Shown here in pieces: positions 16,743 to 26,510 of a stretch of DNA of 64,000 bases. The notes under the pieces are model-generated. The model searched no databases. It had not been told where the DNA came from and saw only the letters and a list, made by a program, of their open reading frames with translations. This stretch comes from Streptococcus xiaochunlingii (GTDB lineage Bacteria; Bacillota; Bacilli; Lactobacillales; Streptococcaceae). Both the position numbers and the translations under genes were made by a program. Each line of letters opens with the position of its first letter. Position 1 is the first letter of the stretch. The stretch lies in NCBI RefSeq assembly GCF_006385805.1, contig NZ_VFSG01000001.1, forward strand, positions 1,054,001 through 1,118,000. The letters are read 5' to 3'.

Positions 16743-18758
16743 TTAATCTAAGTGTTCTTTCTGTTCCAAATGTAGAGACAGACAGTGCCAATCTGGATGC
16801 TCTCGCCAATTAGGAGTTGCGACCACCTGAACAGCTACCTTTCGTGCCTCCTCTAAGATTGGATAATCTTCAATGAGGTTGGCCACTTGAAATTCTGGTA
16901 TACCTGATTGACGTGTTCCAAAGATTTCCCCAGAGCCTCGTAGCTTGAGGTCTTCTTCTGCCAAGACAAACCCATTGGTGGTTTCGGTCATGATTTTCAT
17001 CCGACGCTTACCAGATTCTGTTTTGGGATTGGCAACTAATACTGCGTAAGACTGCTTATCACCACGCCCTACCCGACCTCTCAACTGGTGCAATTGGCTC
17101 AAACCAAAGCGGTCTGCATCCATGATAATCATGACGGTAGCATTGGGAACATTGACGCCGACCTCGATTACAGTTGTAGAAACTAGTAAGTCAATTTCTC
17201 CCTGCTTAAATGCCTGCATAATGGCCTCTTTTTCTTCCCCCTTCATCTTACCATGAAGGAGAGCAATACGGGCTCGGTCTCCAAAATAAGCAATCAATTC
17301 TTCCTCTAGAGCAATAGCATTTTTGAGGTCCAAGGCTTCCGATTCTTCAATCAAGGGAGAAATGACATAGGCTTGGGAACCTTTTTGGATTTCTTTGACC
17401 AGCCAATCCAAGACTAAATTTAACTGTTGATGCTTAACCCAGCGGGTGATAATCTCTTTTCGACCTGCTGGCATTTGGTCTATTATCGAAACATCCATAT
17501 CTCCAAAAGCAGTGATTGCCAGAGTCCGGGGAATTGGGGTCGCTGTCATCATCAAGACATCCGGATTTTGGCCTTTTTCACGCAGGATCCGTCTTTGGGC
17601 TACACCGAAACGGTGCTGCTCATCAATAATGACCAATCCGAGATCATGAAAATGAACCCCCTCCTGAATCAAGGCATGGGTTCCCACAATAAGGTCCACT
17701 TGCCCTGTCTGAATCAATTCCAAGCGTTCTCTTCTCTCCGCAGCTTTTAGACTGCCTGTTAAAAGAAGAATTCTAAGACTAGGAAAGAGAGAGGTCAAAC
17801 TTTGTAAATGTTGCTCAGCTAAGATTTCAGTTGGGACCATCAAGGCCGCTCGCTTGCCAGCTGTCACAGCAGCATACATGGCCAACCCAGCAACGACCGT
17901 TTTCCCGCTTCCGACATCCCCTTGCAAGAGACGATTCATGTGGTAAGGAGAACGCATATCTGCTAGAATTTCGTTCAGACTTCGCTCCTGAGCTTCTGTC
18001 AACGTAAAAGGAAGCTTAGCTTGAAGTGCTTTTAGCTTCTTCTTATCCCAATCCAAGACGATTCCCTGTCCGACGGAACGATTTTCTTCCTTCAAGACCT
18101 GCAGTTGCAATTGGAAAAAGAGCAATTCTTCAAATTTCACTCGTCTCAAGGCCTGCTTATATTCTTCAAGATCCTTGGGAAAATGCATGGCCCTGACTGC
18201 TTGTCTGCGAGAAAGCAAGTGGTACTTGTCCATTAAGATTTGAGGGAGATTTTCTTCCAATAGCTGATCCAAGCCTACTTCAAAAGCCGTCTTGATAACC
18301 TTTACTAAAGCTGACTGGCTCACCCCTTGAGATAAGCGGTAGACCGGTTGAAGGTCATCTTCGACTTGGGCTAACAGCTTCATCCCTGTCAAAGCTCCCT
18401 TGGCCTTATCCCATTTACCAAATACAGCTACTGTTTGCCCTAGTTCAATCTTGTCCGCTAGATAGGGCTGGTTAAAGAAACTAACTGCTAGGACCAGCTC
18501 CCTTTGTTTAATGGTAAAGCGAAGACGGTTACGCTTGTAACCATAATACTGGACATTGGCTGGGGTGGAAACAATTCCAGAAACAACTGCTTTTTCTCCA
18601 TCTTCCAGATCTAAAACATTTTTTGATTTAAAATCTTCATACCGAAATGGGAAGTAGAGCAAGAGGTCCTCAACCGTTTCGATTCCCAATTTCTTGTATT
18701 TTTCTGCTGATTTCGGTCCAATTCCTGGCAGGACAGAAAGTGGTTGGTGTAAGTTCAT
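16743..18758 (-). CDS. recG: ATP-dependent DNA helicase RecG
   Basis: 671 residues. N-terminal wedge/OB domain (HhH-like LPGIGPKSAEKYKKLGI at 10-26), then an SF2 helicase: Walker A GDVGSGKT (280-287), DEQH box (379-382), motif III TATPIPRT, motif VI QLRGRVGRG. RecG remodels stalled replication forks and Holliday junctions. Ends ISLHLEQKEHLD-like with no truncation. GGAGGAAAG directly precedes the ATG. Downstream of alr in the same direction; the 97-base gap holds a repeat-type hairpin. Confidence 0.97.
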   Translation of the reverse strand: MNLHQPLSVLPGIGPKSAEKYKKLGIETVEDLLLYFPFRYEDFKSKNVLDLEDGEKAVVSGIVSTPANVQYYGYKRNRLRFTIKQRELVLAVSFFNQPYLADKIELGQTVAVFGKWDKAKGALTGMKLLAQVEDDLQPVYRLSQGVSQSALVKVIKTAFEVGLDQLLEENLPQILMDKYHLLSRRQAVRAMHFPKDLEEYKQALRRVKFEELLFFQLQLQVLKEENRSVGQGIVLDWDKKKLKALQAKLPFTLTEAQERSLNEILADMRSPYHMNRLLQGDVGSGKTVVAGLAMYAAVTAGKRAALMVPTEILAEQHLQSLTSLFPSLRILLLTGSLKAAERRERLELIQTGQVDLIVGTHALIQEGVHFHDLGLVIIDEQHRFGVAQRRILREKGQNPDVLMMTATPIPRTLAITAFGDMDVSIIDQMPAGRKEIITRWVKHQQLNLVLDWLVKEIQKGSQAYVISPLIEESEALDLKNAIALEEELIAYFGDRARIALLHGKMKGEEKEAIMQAFKQGEIDLLVSTTVIEVGVNVPNATVMIIMDADRFGLSQLHQLRGRVGRGDKQSYAVLVANPKTESGKRRMKIMTETTNGFVLAEEDLKLRGSGEIFGTRQSGIPEFQVANLIEDYPILEEARKVAVQVVATPNWREHPDWHCLSLHLEQKEHLD

Positions 18759-18778
18759 TCTTTCCTCCTAGATAAGAA

Positions 18779-18812
18779 AGGAGGCTGGGACCACCGTCAT
18801 CAACCTCTTTCA
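18779..18812. repeat. Solo terminal hairpin of the dispersed repeat
   Basis: AGGAGGCTGGGACcacc then GTCATCAACCTCTTTC: GAGG/CCTC and TG-GAC/GTC-TCA pairs form a short hairpin. The left arm GAGGCTGGGAC is identical to the first eleven bases of repeat copy 2 (26330-26340). It lies between alr and recG and may modulate read-through. A second imperfect dyad, GGAAG...CTTCC, overlaps the 3' end of alr (18830-18877). Confidence 0.5.
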
Positions 18813-18855
18813 TCTCGAACTTTTTATAAAAGGAAGCTGGGAAAAGACAAACAAC

Positions 18856-19983
18856 TTACTTCCCACTGTCTTCCTTTGTTGGACGATAAACTCTTGGTAC
18901 GCGATCACTCAAGACACAAACAACCTCATAGTTGATCGTGCCTCGATAGACTGCTACATCCGTTGTCGTTATAGCTAAATCACCATCCCTTCCGATCAAT
19001 ACTACCTTAGTCCCAATCGGGTAGGCCTTCGGTAGGCGAATGGTGATTTGGTCCATGGATACGCGACCGACAATCGGGCAGCATTGCCCATCAACAAGGA
19101 CATGAAAACCTTGCATATCTCTGGTCCAGCCATCTGCATAGCCAATTGGAATGGTCCCAATCCACTCTTCCTCACTAGTCTGATAGGTCGCTCCATAGCC
19201 AACTGTCTGCCCCACTTCTAGTGGTTTGATATGGACCAATTCTGTTTCCAGACTCAGAGCAGGACGGATGCTATAGGGAAGCTCTAACTCTCTTCCACTT
19301 GGATTGAGACCATACATGACATCGCCCAGTCGGACAGCATTAAAAATGGTATCAGCATGCCATAAAGTTGTTGCTGAATTGCTGGCATGAACGATTTTAG
19401 GAGTATAGGGCAAGAGCTCCAATAAGTTCTTAAATCGTTGCAATTGGCCTTGGAAATGCCGGTCATCTTTCTCATCAGCTGTAGCAAAATGAGTAAAGAT
19501 CCCTTCCACTTCTGCTCCATGGTCTCTTAATAGGATCATGGCTTCCTGCAAGTCTTCTGCCGAACGAAAACCAATTCGTCCCATTCCTGAATCCACTTTA
19601 ATATGAACCTTCAACCCAGTCAAATCAGACTTTTCAGCCAACAATGCTTTCAACAACTCGAGACTAGCTACTGTATAACGAATTTCCTCTTTGATGGCAA
19701 TCGCAACGTGTTCTACTGGTGCAACGCCCAAAATTAAGATCGGTTTTTCACCTGCTACTTGGCGAACTTCCAAGGCTTCATCTAGGTTGGAGACACAAAA
19801 AGCATCTACTAGTGGCAATAAACGTTCTACCACTGGCTCAACTCCATGGCCGTATGCATTTGCCTTGACAACTGCAAAGGTCAAGGTCTCTTTCGGAATA
19901 TGGGCTTGTATTTGCTGAACATTATAGGCAATAGCCTCTACATCCACATATGCTCGCGTTGGTCTATGTATACTAGCTTTCAT
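18856..19983 (-). CDS. alr: Alanine racemase
   Basis: 375 residues from ATG 19983, chosen because GGAGGAAAG sits 2-3 bases upstream; the ATG at 20004 would add 7 residues without a good site. PLP enzyme giving D-alanine for peptidoglycan. The PLP lysine is in [12 protein letters not shown] (K40 in this numbering), [12 protein letters not shown] and VGYGATYQT (second catalytic Tyr region) are present. The start overlaps the acpS end by 11 bases. Part of the secA-aroG-acpS-alr-recG streptococcal cluster. Confidence 0.96.
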   Translation of the reverse strand: MKASIHRPTRAYVDVEAIAYNVQQIQAHIPKETLTFAVVKANAYGHGVEPVVERLLPLVDAFCVSNLDEALEVRQVAGEKPILILGVAPVEHVAIAIKEEIRYTVASLELLKALLAEKSDLTGLKVHIKVDSGMGRIGFRSAEDLQEAMILLRDHGAEVEGIFTHFATADEKDDRHFQGQLQRFKNLLELLPYTPKIVHASNSATTLWHADTIFNAVRLGDVMYGLNPSGRELELPYSIRPALSLETELVHIKPLEVGQTVGYGATYQTSEEEWIGTIPIGYADGWTRDMQGFHVLVDGQCCPIVGRVSMDQITIRLPKAYPIGTKVVLIGRDGDLAITTTDVAVYRGTINYEVVCVLSDRVPRVYRPTKEDSGK

Positions 19984-20335
19984 TTCTTTCCTCCAAAATG
20001 ACACTGGTCGAAACTAAATCGCCTGAGTGACTAATCGATACCCAAATCTTTCCACTAAAAGGAGCTTTTGAAAAATAGGGAGCTCCTTTTTGATTGGTCA
20101 GAATTTCCAGATCCTGAAATCCTACTGGACCAATTCCTGTTCCCCAAGCCTTGGAAAAGGCTTCTTTGGCAGACCATCGACCTGCCAGGTATTCCATTTT
20201 TCTTTTTCCAGATAATTGGTCGAACCGTTCTCGTTCCGTCTCTGTCAATACCTTGGAAGCAAATCTCGGATGCCTCTGGTAGGCTTGTTCAATGGATTGG
20301 ATCGATTCGATATCTATCCCATGTCCAACAATCAT
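19973..20335 (-). CDS. acpS: Holo-[acyl-carrier-protein] synthase
   Basis: 120 residues. Transfers 4'-phosphopantetheine from CoA to acyl carrier protein. Mg/CoA ligands D8 (MIVGHGIDI) and E58 ([10 protein letters not shown]) are present, and the end [14 protein letters not shown] is the conserved C-terminal strand. Overlaps alr by 11 bases, so coupled. The usual AcpS length. Confidence 0.96.
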   Translation of the reverse strand: MIVGHGIDIESIQSIEQAYQRHPRFASKVLTETERERFDQLSGKRKMEYLAGRWSAKEAFSKAWGTGIGPVGFQDLEILTNQKGAPYFSKAPFSGKIWVSISHSGDLVSTSVILEERNES

Positions 20336-20383
20336 ATCTTTTCCTCTTTAATGATTTTCTATCAGCAACTCTATTTAAGAAGG

Positions 20384-20413
20384 AAAGGGCTGAGAATATT
20401 TTCTCCAGCCCTC
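20384..20413 (-). terminator. Weak hairpin between aroG and acpS
   Basis: Minus strand AGGGCTGGAGAA, ATA-loop, TTCTCAGCCCT followed by TTCC, with one bulge. Possible intercistronic attenuator; the T-run is poor. Confidence 0.45.
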
Positions 20414-20418
20414 TCCTC

Positions 20419-21450
20419 TTATTCAGCTACATACTGATAAATTTCTCGTACTAAGCTTTCTGTCTTTTCCCAACCCAAGCATGGGTCTGTGATCGATTGA
20501 CCAAATACTTCTGGTTGATCTTGACGACCGTCCTCTAGATAAGATTCAATCATAAATCCACGGACTACATCATAGATAATTGGATTCCAGCTACGATTTG
20601 TAAGGGTTTCTCTGACAATGCGAATCTGCTCAGCAAATTTCTTCCCAGAATTATCATGATTGGTATCAACCAGGATAAATGGATGTTGCAAGCCCAAGGC
20701 CTGGTAACGATGCGCAGCTTCTAGCAGATCTTCATAGTGGTAGTTTGGAATGTTTTTCCCATTCGCGTCTAAAGCTCCACGCAGAATAGCATGTCCGAAT
20801 GGATTTCCACTTGTCTCCACAGAACGACCATTATAGAAGAAATGGTGCCCATGTTGTGCAGCATAAATTGCATTAAACATAACCGACAGATTTCCAGACG
20901 TTGGATTTTTCAATCCAGTTGGGACTGAGATGCCACTCGCCACAAATCGATGGCCTTGATCTTCTACAGAACGTGCCCCAATGGCAACATAAGAAAGGAG
21001 ATCCTCAACAAATGGGTAAGTCTCTGGATACAACAGTTCATCTGCTGTTGTCAAACCAGTTTCGGTGATCACTCGATGATGCAGGCGACGAACCGCCTTT
21101 AAGCCAGCTACAAAACTAGGTTCTGAAGCAGTATCCGGCTGATGCATCAAGCCTTTATAGCCATCTCCATTGGTCCGAGGTTTAGCAGTGTAGACCCGCA
21201 TCACAATGAAGACCCGATCTTGAACTTCTTCTTGAAGGGCTGCAAGGCGACGAGCATATTCCATCACTGCTTCCTCATTATCTGATGAACATGGTCCCAT
21301 CACAAGCAAAATCCGCTTGTCTTCCCCCTTCAAAATAGAGGCTAGTTCACGGTCACGCGCTTCTTTGCGAGCTAAATGTTTACCTTCTAAGCAATAAAGA
21401 GAGGTTACTGCTGTTTCATCAATGATTGGGCTAGTAACTGTAAAAGACAT
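20419..21450 (-). CDS. aroG: 3-deoxy-7-phosphoheptulonate synthase, AroG/AroF class
   Basis: 343 residues, class I-alpha DAHP synthase: first step of aromatic amino acid synthesis (PEP plus erythrose 4-phosphate). LLVMGPCSSDN, RVYTAKPRTNGDGYKGLMH, GARSVEDQGHR and the metal/PEP motif VDTNHDNSGKKF are all present. Pneumococcus has two adjacent DAHP synthase genes at this position, as I recall; here only one is found. Lies 20 bases after the secA stop, so probably co-transcribed with it. Confidence 0.95.
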   Translation of the reverse strand: MSFTVTSPIIDETAVTSLYCLEGKHLARKEARDRELASILKGEDKRILLVMGPCSSDNEEAVMEYARRLAALQEEVQDRVFIVMRVYTAKPRTNGDGYKGLMHQPDTASEPSFVAGLKAVRRLHHRVITETGLTTADELLYPETYPFVEDLLSYVAIGARSVEDQGHRFVASGISVPTGLKNPTSGNLSVMFNAIYAAQHGHHFFYNGRSVETSGNPFGHAILRGALDANGKNIPNYHYEDLLEAAHRYQALGLQHPFILVDTNHDNSGKKFAEQIRIVRETLTNRSWNPIIYDVVRGFMIESYLEDGRQDQPEVFGQSITDPCLGWEKTESLVREIYQYVAE

Positions 21451-21470
21451 AGGCTGATCCTTTCATCCGA

Positions 21471-23990
21471 TTAGAGTTTTTTACCGTGGCAGTTTTTAAA
21501 TTTCTTACCAGATCCACATGGACAGATGTCATTGCGTTTAATTTGACTCAAATCAAGATCTTCTGGTAAATCAGTTTTTTGAGCGGCAATATTACGAGTC
21601 GCTGTCGTTGAAATACTGTGTTCTGTACGTGGACGCTCTTGTTCATGGATTTGAGCTTTCATCATCAAACGAGTCACATCAAATTCGATGGAGCCAATCA
21701 TATCGTTGAACATACGGAATCCTTCTGATTGGTATTCAACCACAGGATTGTTTTGTGCATAACCACGGAGACCGACAGCATTACGCAATTGATCCAAGGC
21801 ATCGATGTGATCGGTCCATTTGCTATCCACAACACGAAGGATCAAGACTTTTTGGAATTCTCTGACTGCTTCTTCATCGCGTAATTTCGCTACTTGGTTT
21901 TCATAAACCTCTTCAGCACGTTTGTACAAGTAATCAATCACATCTTTATCAGATTTGCCTTCAATATCGCTCTCAGAAATAGTATCTTCAGGGACCAAAT
22001 TGTATTTGGCAAAGTTCAGAATAGCTTCGATCCGCTCTTCCTTGCTTGAGTGGCTAGCTCCTTCAACGATCCGTTTAATGGTCCGTTTGATCATGGCCTT
22101 GATTTCTGGCGCCAAATCACGATCCGCTGTAATGACATCATAGCGTTGAGAGTAGATAATCTCGCGTTGTTCCCGCATAACATCATCATACTGAAGGACT
22201 TGCTTACGAGTGTCATAGTTGTTCCCTTCCACTCGTTTTTGAGCTGCTTCAACTTGGCGTGTAAACATGTTAGATCTGATAACAGATTCTTCTTCGCTTA
22301 GTTTGAAGCGGTCTAGCAAGGCTTTGATGCGCTCTGAACCGAAACGACGCATCAACTCATCTTCAAGAGAAAGGTAGAATTGAGATTCACCTGGATCCCC
22401 TTGACGTCCAGAACGTCCACGCAACTGGTTATCAATACGACGGCTTTCATGACGCTCTGTACCAATCACACAAAGTCCACCGAGTTCACGAACCCCTTCA
22501 CCGAGCTTGATATCGGTACCACGTCCGGCCATGTTGGTCGCGATGGTAACGGCACCACGTTGACCAGCGTTCATGATGATTTGCGCTTCTTTGTAGTGGT
22601 TTTTCGCATTCAAGACTTCGTGAGGAACGCCTGCTTCAACCAAGAGGCGGGATAGGTAGTCACTGGTTTCAACGGCAACGGTACCCACCAAGACTGGTTG
22701 TCCTTTTTCATAGCGAGCTTTTACATCTTCTACTACAGCTTTAAACTTCGATTTCAAGCTTGGGTAGAGAAGGTCCGGATGGTCAATACGAGCAATCGGA
22801 CGATTAGTTGGAATTGGAATAACGCGAATGTTGTAGATTTCACGGAATTCTTCTTCTTCTGTTTTACCAGTACCTGTCATCCCTGAAAGTTTCTTATACA
22901 TCCGGAACAAGTTTTGGTAAGTAATAGAAGCTGATGTTTTGGTTTCTTCTTGGACTGGTACACCTTCTTTAGCCTCAATCGCTTGGTGCAAGCCGTCAGA
23001 ATAACGACGACCTTCCATGGTACGACCTGTAAATTGGTCGACGATCAAGATTTCTTGATCTTCACTGACTACATAGTCGATATCCAAAATCATGATGTAG
23101 TTAGCACGGAGGGCATTGTCGATGTAGTGTGTTAAGGCAACATTTTCAATGTCGTACAAGTTTTCAAGATTAAAGTAACTTTCAGCCTTATCAATCCCAG
23201 AATCTGACAAACCAATCGTTTTTGAAGGGACATCAATAATATAGTCTTCTTTTTCCAAAGATTTTACATAGGTATCCGCCATGTGATAGAGTTGACTAGT
23301 TTCTGTAGAAGTCTGACCTGAAACAATCAATGGCGTACGGGCTTCATCAATTAAGATGGAGTCTACCTCATCAACCAAGGCATAATTCAAAGGACGTTGT
23401 ACCATATTTTCGGCACGAACAACCATGTTGTCACGCAAGTAGTCAAAACCTATTTCCGCGTTGGTTGAATAAGTGATGTCACAAGCATAAGCTTCTTGTT
23501 TTTCAGACGGTGATTTTGCAGCCAAGTTGATCCCAACTGAAAGACCTAGCCATGAGTACAACTCACCCATCTCAGTCGCATCACGTTCTGTCAGGTATTC
23601 ATTGACAGTGACAACGTGAACTCCTTGGCCAGATAGGGCATTCAAATATACCGGCATGGTCGCAGTCAAGGTTTTTCCTTCCCCTGTACGCATTTCTGGA
23701 ACGTCACCATGGTGAAGAACAATACCCCCCATGACCTGTACTTTATAAGGGAACAAGCCCAAGACACGCTTGGCACCTTCGCGAACTACCGCAAAAGCTT
23801 CATACAGAAGGTCATCCAATGATTCACCATCTTGGTAGCGTTGCTTGAACTCTTCTGTTTTCGCTTTCAGTTCATCATCTGACAAGGCAGCCATTTGATC
23901 TTCGTATGAGAAGACCTTGTCTGCCATCTTTTCCAATCGTCTTAATTCACCTTTATCATTTTCGATAATTGTTTTTAATAAATTAGCCAT
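21471..23990 (-). CDS. secA: Preprotein translocase ATPase SecA
   Basis: 839 residues, SecA1 type. Walker A MRTGEGKT (100-107), DEVD Walker B near 207-210, helicase-like [11 protein letters not shown], and a C-terminal zinc motif with C823, C825, C834 and H835, ending KNCHGKKL. SecA drives export through SecYEG. The zinc tail marks the housekeeping paralogue, not the accessory SecA2. Own sigma-A promoter upstream. Confidence 0.98.
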   Translation of the reverse strand: MANLLKTIIENDKGELRRLEKMADKVFSYEDQMAALSDDELKAKTEEFKQRYQDGESLDDLLYEAFAVVREGAKRVLGLFPYKVQVMGGIVLHHGDVPEMRTGEGKTLTATMPVYLNALSGQGVHVVTVNEYLTERDATEMGELYSWLGLSVGINLAAKSPSEKQEAYACDITYSTNAEIGFDYLRDNMVVRAENMVQRPLNYALVDEVDSILIDEARTPLIVSGQTSTETSQLYHMADTYVKSLEKEDYIIDVPSKTIGLSDSGIDKAESYFNLENLYDIENVALTHYIDNALRANYIMILDIDYVVSEDQEILIVDQFTGRTMEGRRYSDGLHQAIEAKEGVPVQEETKTSASITYQNLFRMYKKLSGMTGTGKTEEEEFREIYNIRVIPIPTNRPIARIDHPDLLYPSLKSKFKAVVEDVKARYEKGQPVLVGTVAVETSDYLSRLLVEAGVPHEVLNAKNHYKEAQIIMNAGQRGAVTIATNMAGRGTDIKLGEGVRELGGLCVIGTERHESRRIDNQLRGRSGRQGDPGESQFYLSLEDELMRRFGSERIKALLDRFKLSEEESVIRSNMFTRQVEAAQKRVEGNNYDTRKQVLQYDDVMREQREIIYSQRYDVITADRDLAPEIKAMIKRTIKRIVEGASHSSKEERIEAILNFAKYNLVPEDTISESDIEGKSDKDVIDYLYKRAEEVYENQVAKLRDEEAVREFQKVLILRVVDSKWTDHIDALDQLRNAVGLRGYAQNNPVVEYQSEGFRMFNDMIGSIEFDVTRLMMKAQIHEQERPRTEHSISTTATRNIAAQKTDLPEDLDLSQIKRNDICPCGSGKKFKNCHGKKL

Positions 23991-24036
23991 TAGTTTCCTT
24001 ACTTTTCAAATTTCTTAAATTTTAAACGTTCTCTTT

Positions 24037-24065
24037 ATTGTAGCATTTTTTAAACATTTTTTCAA
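24037..24065 (-). promoter_or_regulatory. secA promoter
   Basis: Minus strand TTGAAA (24065-24060), 17-base spacer, TACAAT (24042-24037). Leader of about 45 bases with a TAAGGAAAC ribosome site. Confidence 0.75.
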
Positions 24066-24291
24066 GATTAAGGCTGTATCTTACAAGACTTTCGAGTGGT
24101 TTTTTCGTGTGAGAAAATCCAAAAAGATGGCTGCTCAAGCAGACATCTGAAAGTGAAGACAAACTGTTCATTGATACAAATCTAATAAATTCTATAAAAA
24201 TTATACTCGTTAGAATTATTCAATCATCTACTAAAACTTTGTTTTTAATCCGAATCACCTCTATAGTAGACATCTCTTCTTTATGCGATAG
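24066..24291. other. Intergenic spacer secA-kimA
   Basis: The 301-base gap between kimA and secA holds the secA promoter and the kimA terminator (24121-24148). The remaining AT-rich stretch 24150-24291 shows no ORF and no repeat that I can identify. Confidence 0.5.
24121..24148 (-). terminator. Terminator downstream of kimA
   Basis: Minus strand AGATG-t-CTGC, loop TTGA, GCAG-c-CATCTTTTT. It lies about 145 bases beyond the kimA stop. Confidence 0.75.
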
Positions 24292-26136
24292 TTATTCAGA
24301 CAAATGGTAAGAATAGCTTGCCACAACCACTTCTTCATGCCAACGAAGCGCATACTTCAATTTCAAACTCATTTGGTTGTGGAGAATATTTTGCCAATGT
24401 TTTTTAGGGATGAATTGAGGAACTAAGACTGTGACGGTGTTCCCTTTTTCCTTGGCCTCCTCAGCTACTTTTGAGACAAATTCAACTGTTGGTTGGATAA
24501 TATCCCGGTAACTTGTCATAACATTTTCAAAGCGAATATGAGGGAAATAATGTTTGAATTCTTTTGCTACCTCTGCATCCTTGACCTTGGTTTCTTCCGT
24601 TGAGACGTGCATGGCTATGACATCGTTTCCTAGGCTATTTGCATAACTCATAGCTCCCACACTTACCTGAGTGACATTCCCAACAAGGACAATGACAGTA
24701 TTGCCCGCGTAATTTGTCTTTTCGATCTTCCTTCCCAAACGCAATTGAGCCGCAACTTTATCATAGTGATTGCGAATACTTAAGAACATCCAAAGTAAAA
24801 GACCGATTATAGGGAAGAAAGGCCAAATCTCACTCAGACGGAACAACAAGAGGATCAAGACAATCCCATAACAGATAGCAGCCCCGAGGATATTAGCCAG
24901 CGAATACTTGAGAAATCCTTTTTGATATTGGCGTTTCCAATGAATGACCATCCCTGTTTGAGAAAGGGCAAAAGGAATGAAGACCCCAATGGTATAAAGC
25001 GGAATCAAGCTTTCTGTTTGTCCATCAAAGATCAAGAGCAAGACGATGGCACCAATCGCCAAGGTCAAAATCCCATTGGAATAGCCCAGACGATCTCCTT
25101 TTTCCATATACATGTGTGGCATGTATTTGTTTTTAGCCATGTTAAAGGCCAACATTGGAAAGGCTGAGAAACCAGTATTCGCCGCTACTGCCAGGATCAA
25201 GGCTGTTGATAATTGAAAGACGTAAAAGAAGGCTTGACCGACTGGGGAATTCCCTAAGATGGCTTGGGCCATTTGGGCTAGAGTTGTTACCCCTTTTGCC
25301 GGAACAACACCCACCCAGTAATTAAGGAAGGTAATCCCTGCAAACATGATCCCCAAAATCAAAGCCATAATGGTCAAAGTAGAGGCAGCATTCTTTGCTT
25401 TTGGTTTCTTAAAGAAGGGAACCGAATTGGAGATGGCTTCAACCCCTGTTAGGGAAGCCGATCCACTCGTAAAGGCCCGCAACAAGAGAATAATGCTAAC
25501 CCCTGAAATAGTTTGGCCAACATGCGCAGTCGCGTTATAGGCCAAATGCCCTGTCAAAATTTGGATCACGCCATAGCCGATTAAGGCAATGGTACTGACA
25601 ATAAACAGATAGACCGGAATCATCAAGGATGTCGCTGATTCGCGTAGCCCCCGAAGGTTCATCAGCATCAAAATCAAGACCAACAAAATGGAAATGTGAA
25701 GATTATAAGGATGAAGAGATGGAATCGCTGACGTGATGGCATCTGCACCGGAAGAAACAGATACCGCTACCGTCAGCATATAGTCAACCAAAAGACTTCC
25801 ACCAGCGATCAACCCCGCTTTGGGAGACAGGTTCTCCGAAGTCACCATATAGGCTCCTCCCCCTTGAGGGTAGGCATGAATGACCTGACGATAAGAAATC
25901 GTTAAACTGGCTAGGAGAACCAGGACCACAATCCCAATTGGAATTGACCACCAAATGGCTCCTGCTGATACGGTCATCAAGACCAGGATAACTTGTTCTG
26001 GACCATAGGCAATAGAAGAAAGTGCGTCACTAGAGAGCATGGCCAAGGCCTGCATTTTCCCTAGCAATCCTCCTTCACCTTCTGCACCAGATTTCAACGG
26101 ACGGCCAATAAACCATTTTTTCAATGTTGAAAACAT
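24292..26136 (-). CDS. kimA: KimA-type potassium importer, APC superfamily
   Basis: 614 residues. About 12 membrane helices (to about residue 455) followed by a cytoplasmic domain of about 150 residues. The opening LGKMQALAMLSSDALSSIAYG, ISYRQVIHAYPQGGGAY, SLTGVEAISN and the late VPQFIPKKHWQNILHNQ closely parallel Bacillus KimA (formerly YdaO), a proton-coupled potassium importer inhibited by c-di-AMP binding. The assignment comes from remembered similarity; generic amino-acid permease is the alternative. Single gene with a strong promoter and a hairpin-containing leader. Confidence 0.85.
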   Translation of the reverse strand: MFSTLKKWFIGRPLKSGAEGEGGLLGKMQALAMLSSDALSSIAYGPEQVILVLMTVSAGAIWWSIPIGIVVLVLLASLTISYRQVIHAYPQGGGAYMVTSENLSPKAGLIAGGSLLVDYMLTVAVSVSSGADAITSAIPSLHPYNLHISILLVLILMLMNLRGLRESATSLMIPVYLFIVSTIALIGYGVIQILTGHLAYNATAHVGQTISGVSIILLLRAFTSGSASLTGVEAISNSVPFFKKPKAKNAASTLTIMALILGIMFAGITFLNYWVGVVPAKGVTTLAQMAQAILGNSPVGQAFFYVFQLSTALILAVAANTGFSAFPMLAFNMAKNKYMPHMYMEKGDRLGYSNGILTLAIGAIVLLLIFDGQTESLIPLYTIGVFIPFALSQTGMVIHWKRQYQKGFLKYSLANILGAAICYGIVLILLLFRLSEIWPFFPIIGLLLWMFLSIRNHYDKVAAQLRLGRKIEKTNYAGNTVIVLVGNVTQVSVGAMSYANSLGNDVIAMHVSTEETKVKDAEVAKEFKHYFPHIRFENVMTSYRDIIQPTVEFVSKVAEEAKEKGNTVTVLVPQFIPKKHWQNILHNQMSLKLKYALRWHEEVVVASYSYHLSE

Positions 26137-26161
26137 AAAAAACTCCTTGAAAAAAGATCAT

Positions 26162-26183
26162 GAGGCCGGGAATTCCCTGCCTC
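26162..26183 (-). promoter_or_regulatory. GC-rich hairpin in the kimA leader
   Basis: GAGGC-a-GGGAATTCCC-g-GCCTC on the minus strand, followed nine bases later by six T, then AAGGAG and the kimA ATG. It resembles an intrinsic terminator placed in the leader. It is too short to be a c-di-AMP riboswitch and also resembles the GAGGCTGGGA arm of the dispersed repeat. Confidence 0.55.
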
Positions 26184-26202
26184 TTTTCATAAAACAGGGG
26201 TT

Positions 26203-26231
26203 ATTCTACTCCTTTTTTTCAAGACTGTCAA
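26203..26231 (-). promoter_or_regulatory. kimA promoter
   Basis: Minus strand consensus TTGACA (26231-26226), 17-base spacer, TAGAAT (26208-26203). Transcript leader about 60 bases. Confidence 0.8.
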
Positions 26232-26329
26232 CTTAAATTGTGAAATTTTCATAAAGTTTTCATTGTCTTCATTCATTCGAGCTCTCTTAGATCTGCCAGC
26301 TTCTTTTCAAATTGATCCAAGCAAAAAAC

Positions 26330-26505
26330 GAGGCTGGGACAAAAATCCTAGCCTCTCAATTATTTTTGGATTGTCGAGCAAGACGCAGTGGTTGAGTGGG
26401 CTCTACTACGCTGATTTCATCAGCTTTTACAGCCCTACTCAACTGTGCGGAGGTGGAACGACGAAATCGAATTCTAACGAATTACCGATTTCTGTCCCAC
26501 TCTCA
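26330..26505 (-). repeat. Dispersed 180-base hairpin repeat, copy 2 (inverted)
   Basis: Reverse complement of copies 1 and 3. On the minus strand it starts 5 bases after the merR stop (GTGAGAGTGGGACAG) and ends in GAGGCTAGGA, ttttt, GTCCCAGCCTC followed by GTTTTTT, an excellent intrinsic terminator. The central arm is GTTGAGT-GGGCT with AGCCC-TACTCAAC around GCTGAT-ttc-ATCAGC. Read from merR it therefore works as that gene's terminator. Confidence 0.92.
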
Positions 26506-26510
26506 CTTTT

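Noticed and set aside
26137..26230. Possible c-di-AMP riboswitch upstream of the KimA-type gene
   Set aside because: The transcribed leader is only about 60 bases, far shorter than the ydaO/yuaA riboswitch, and lacks its two-fold pseudo-symmetric pairing.
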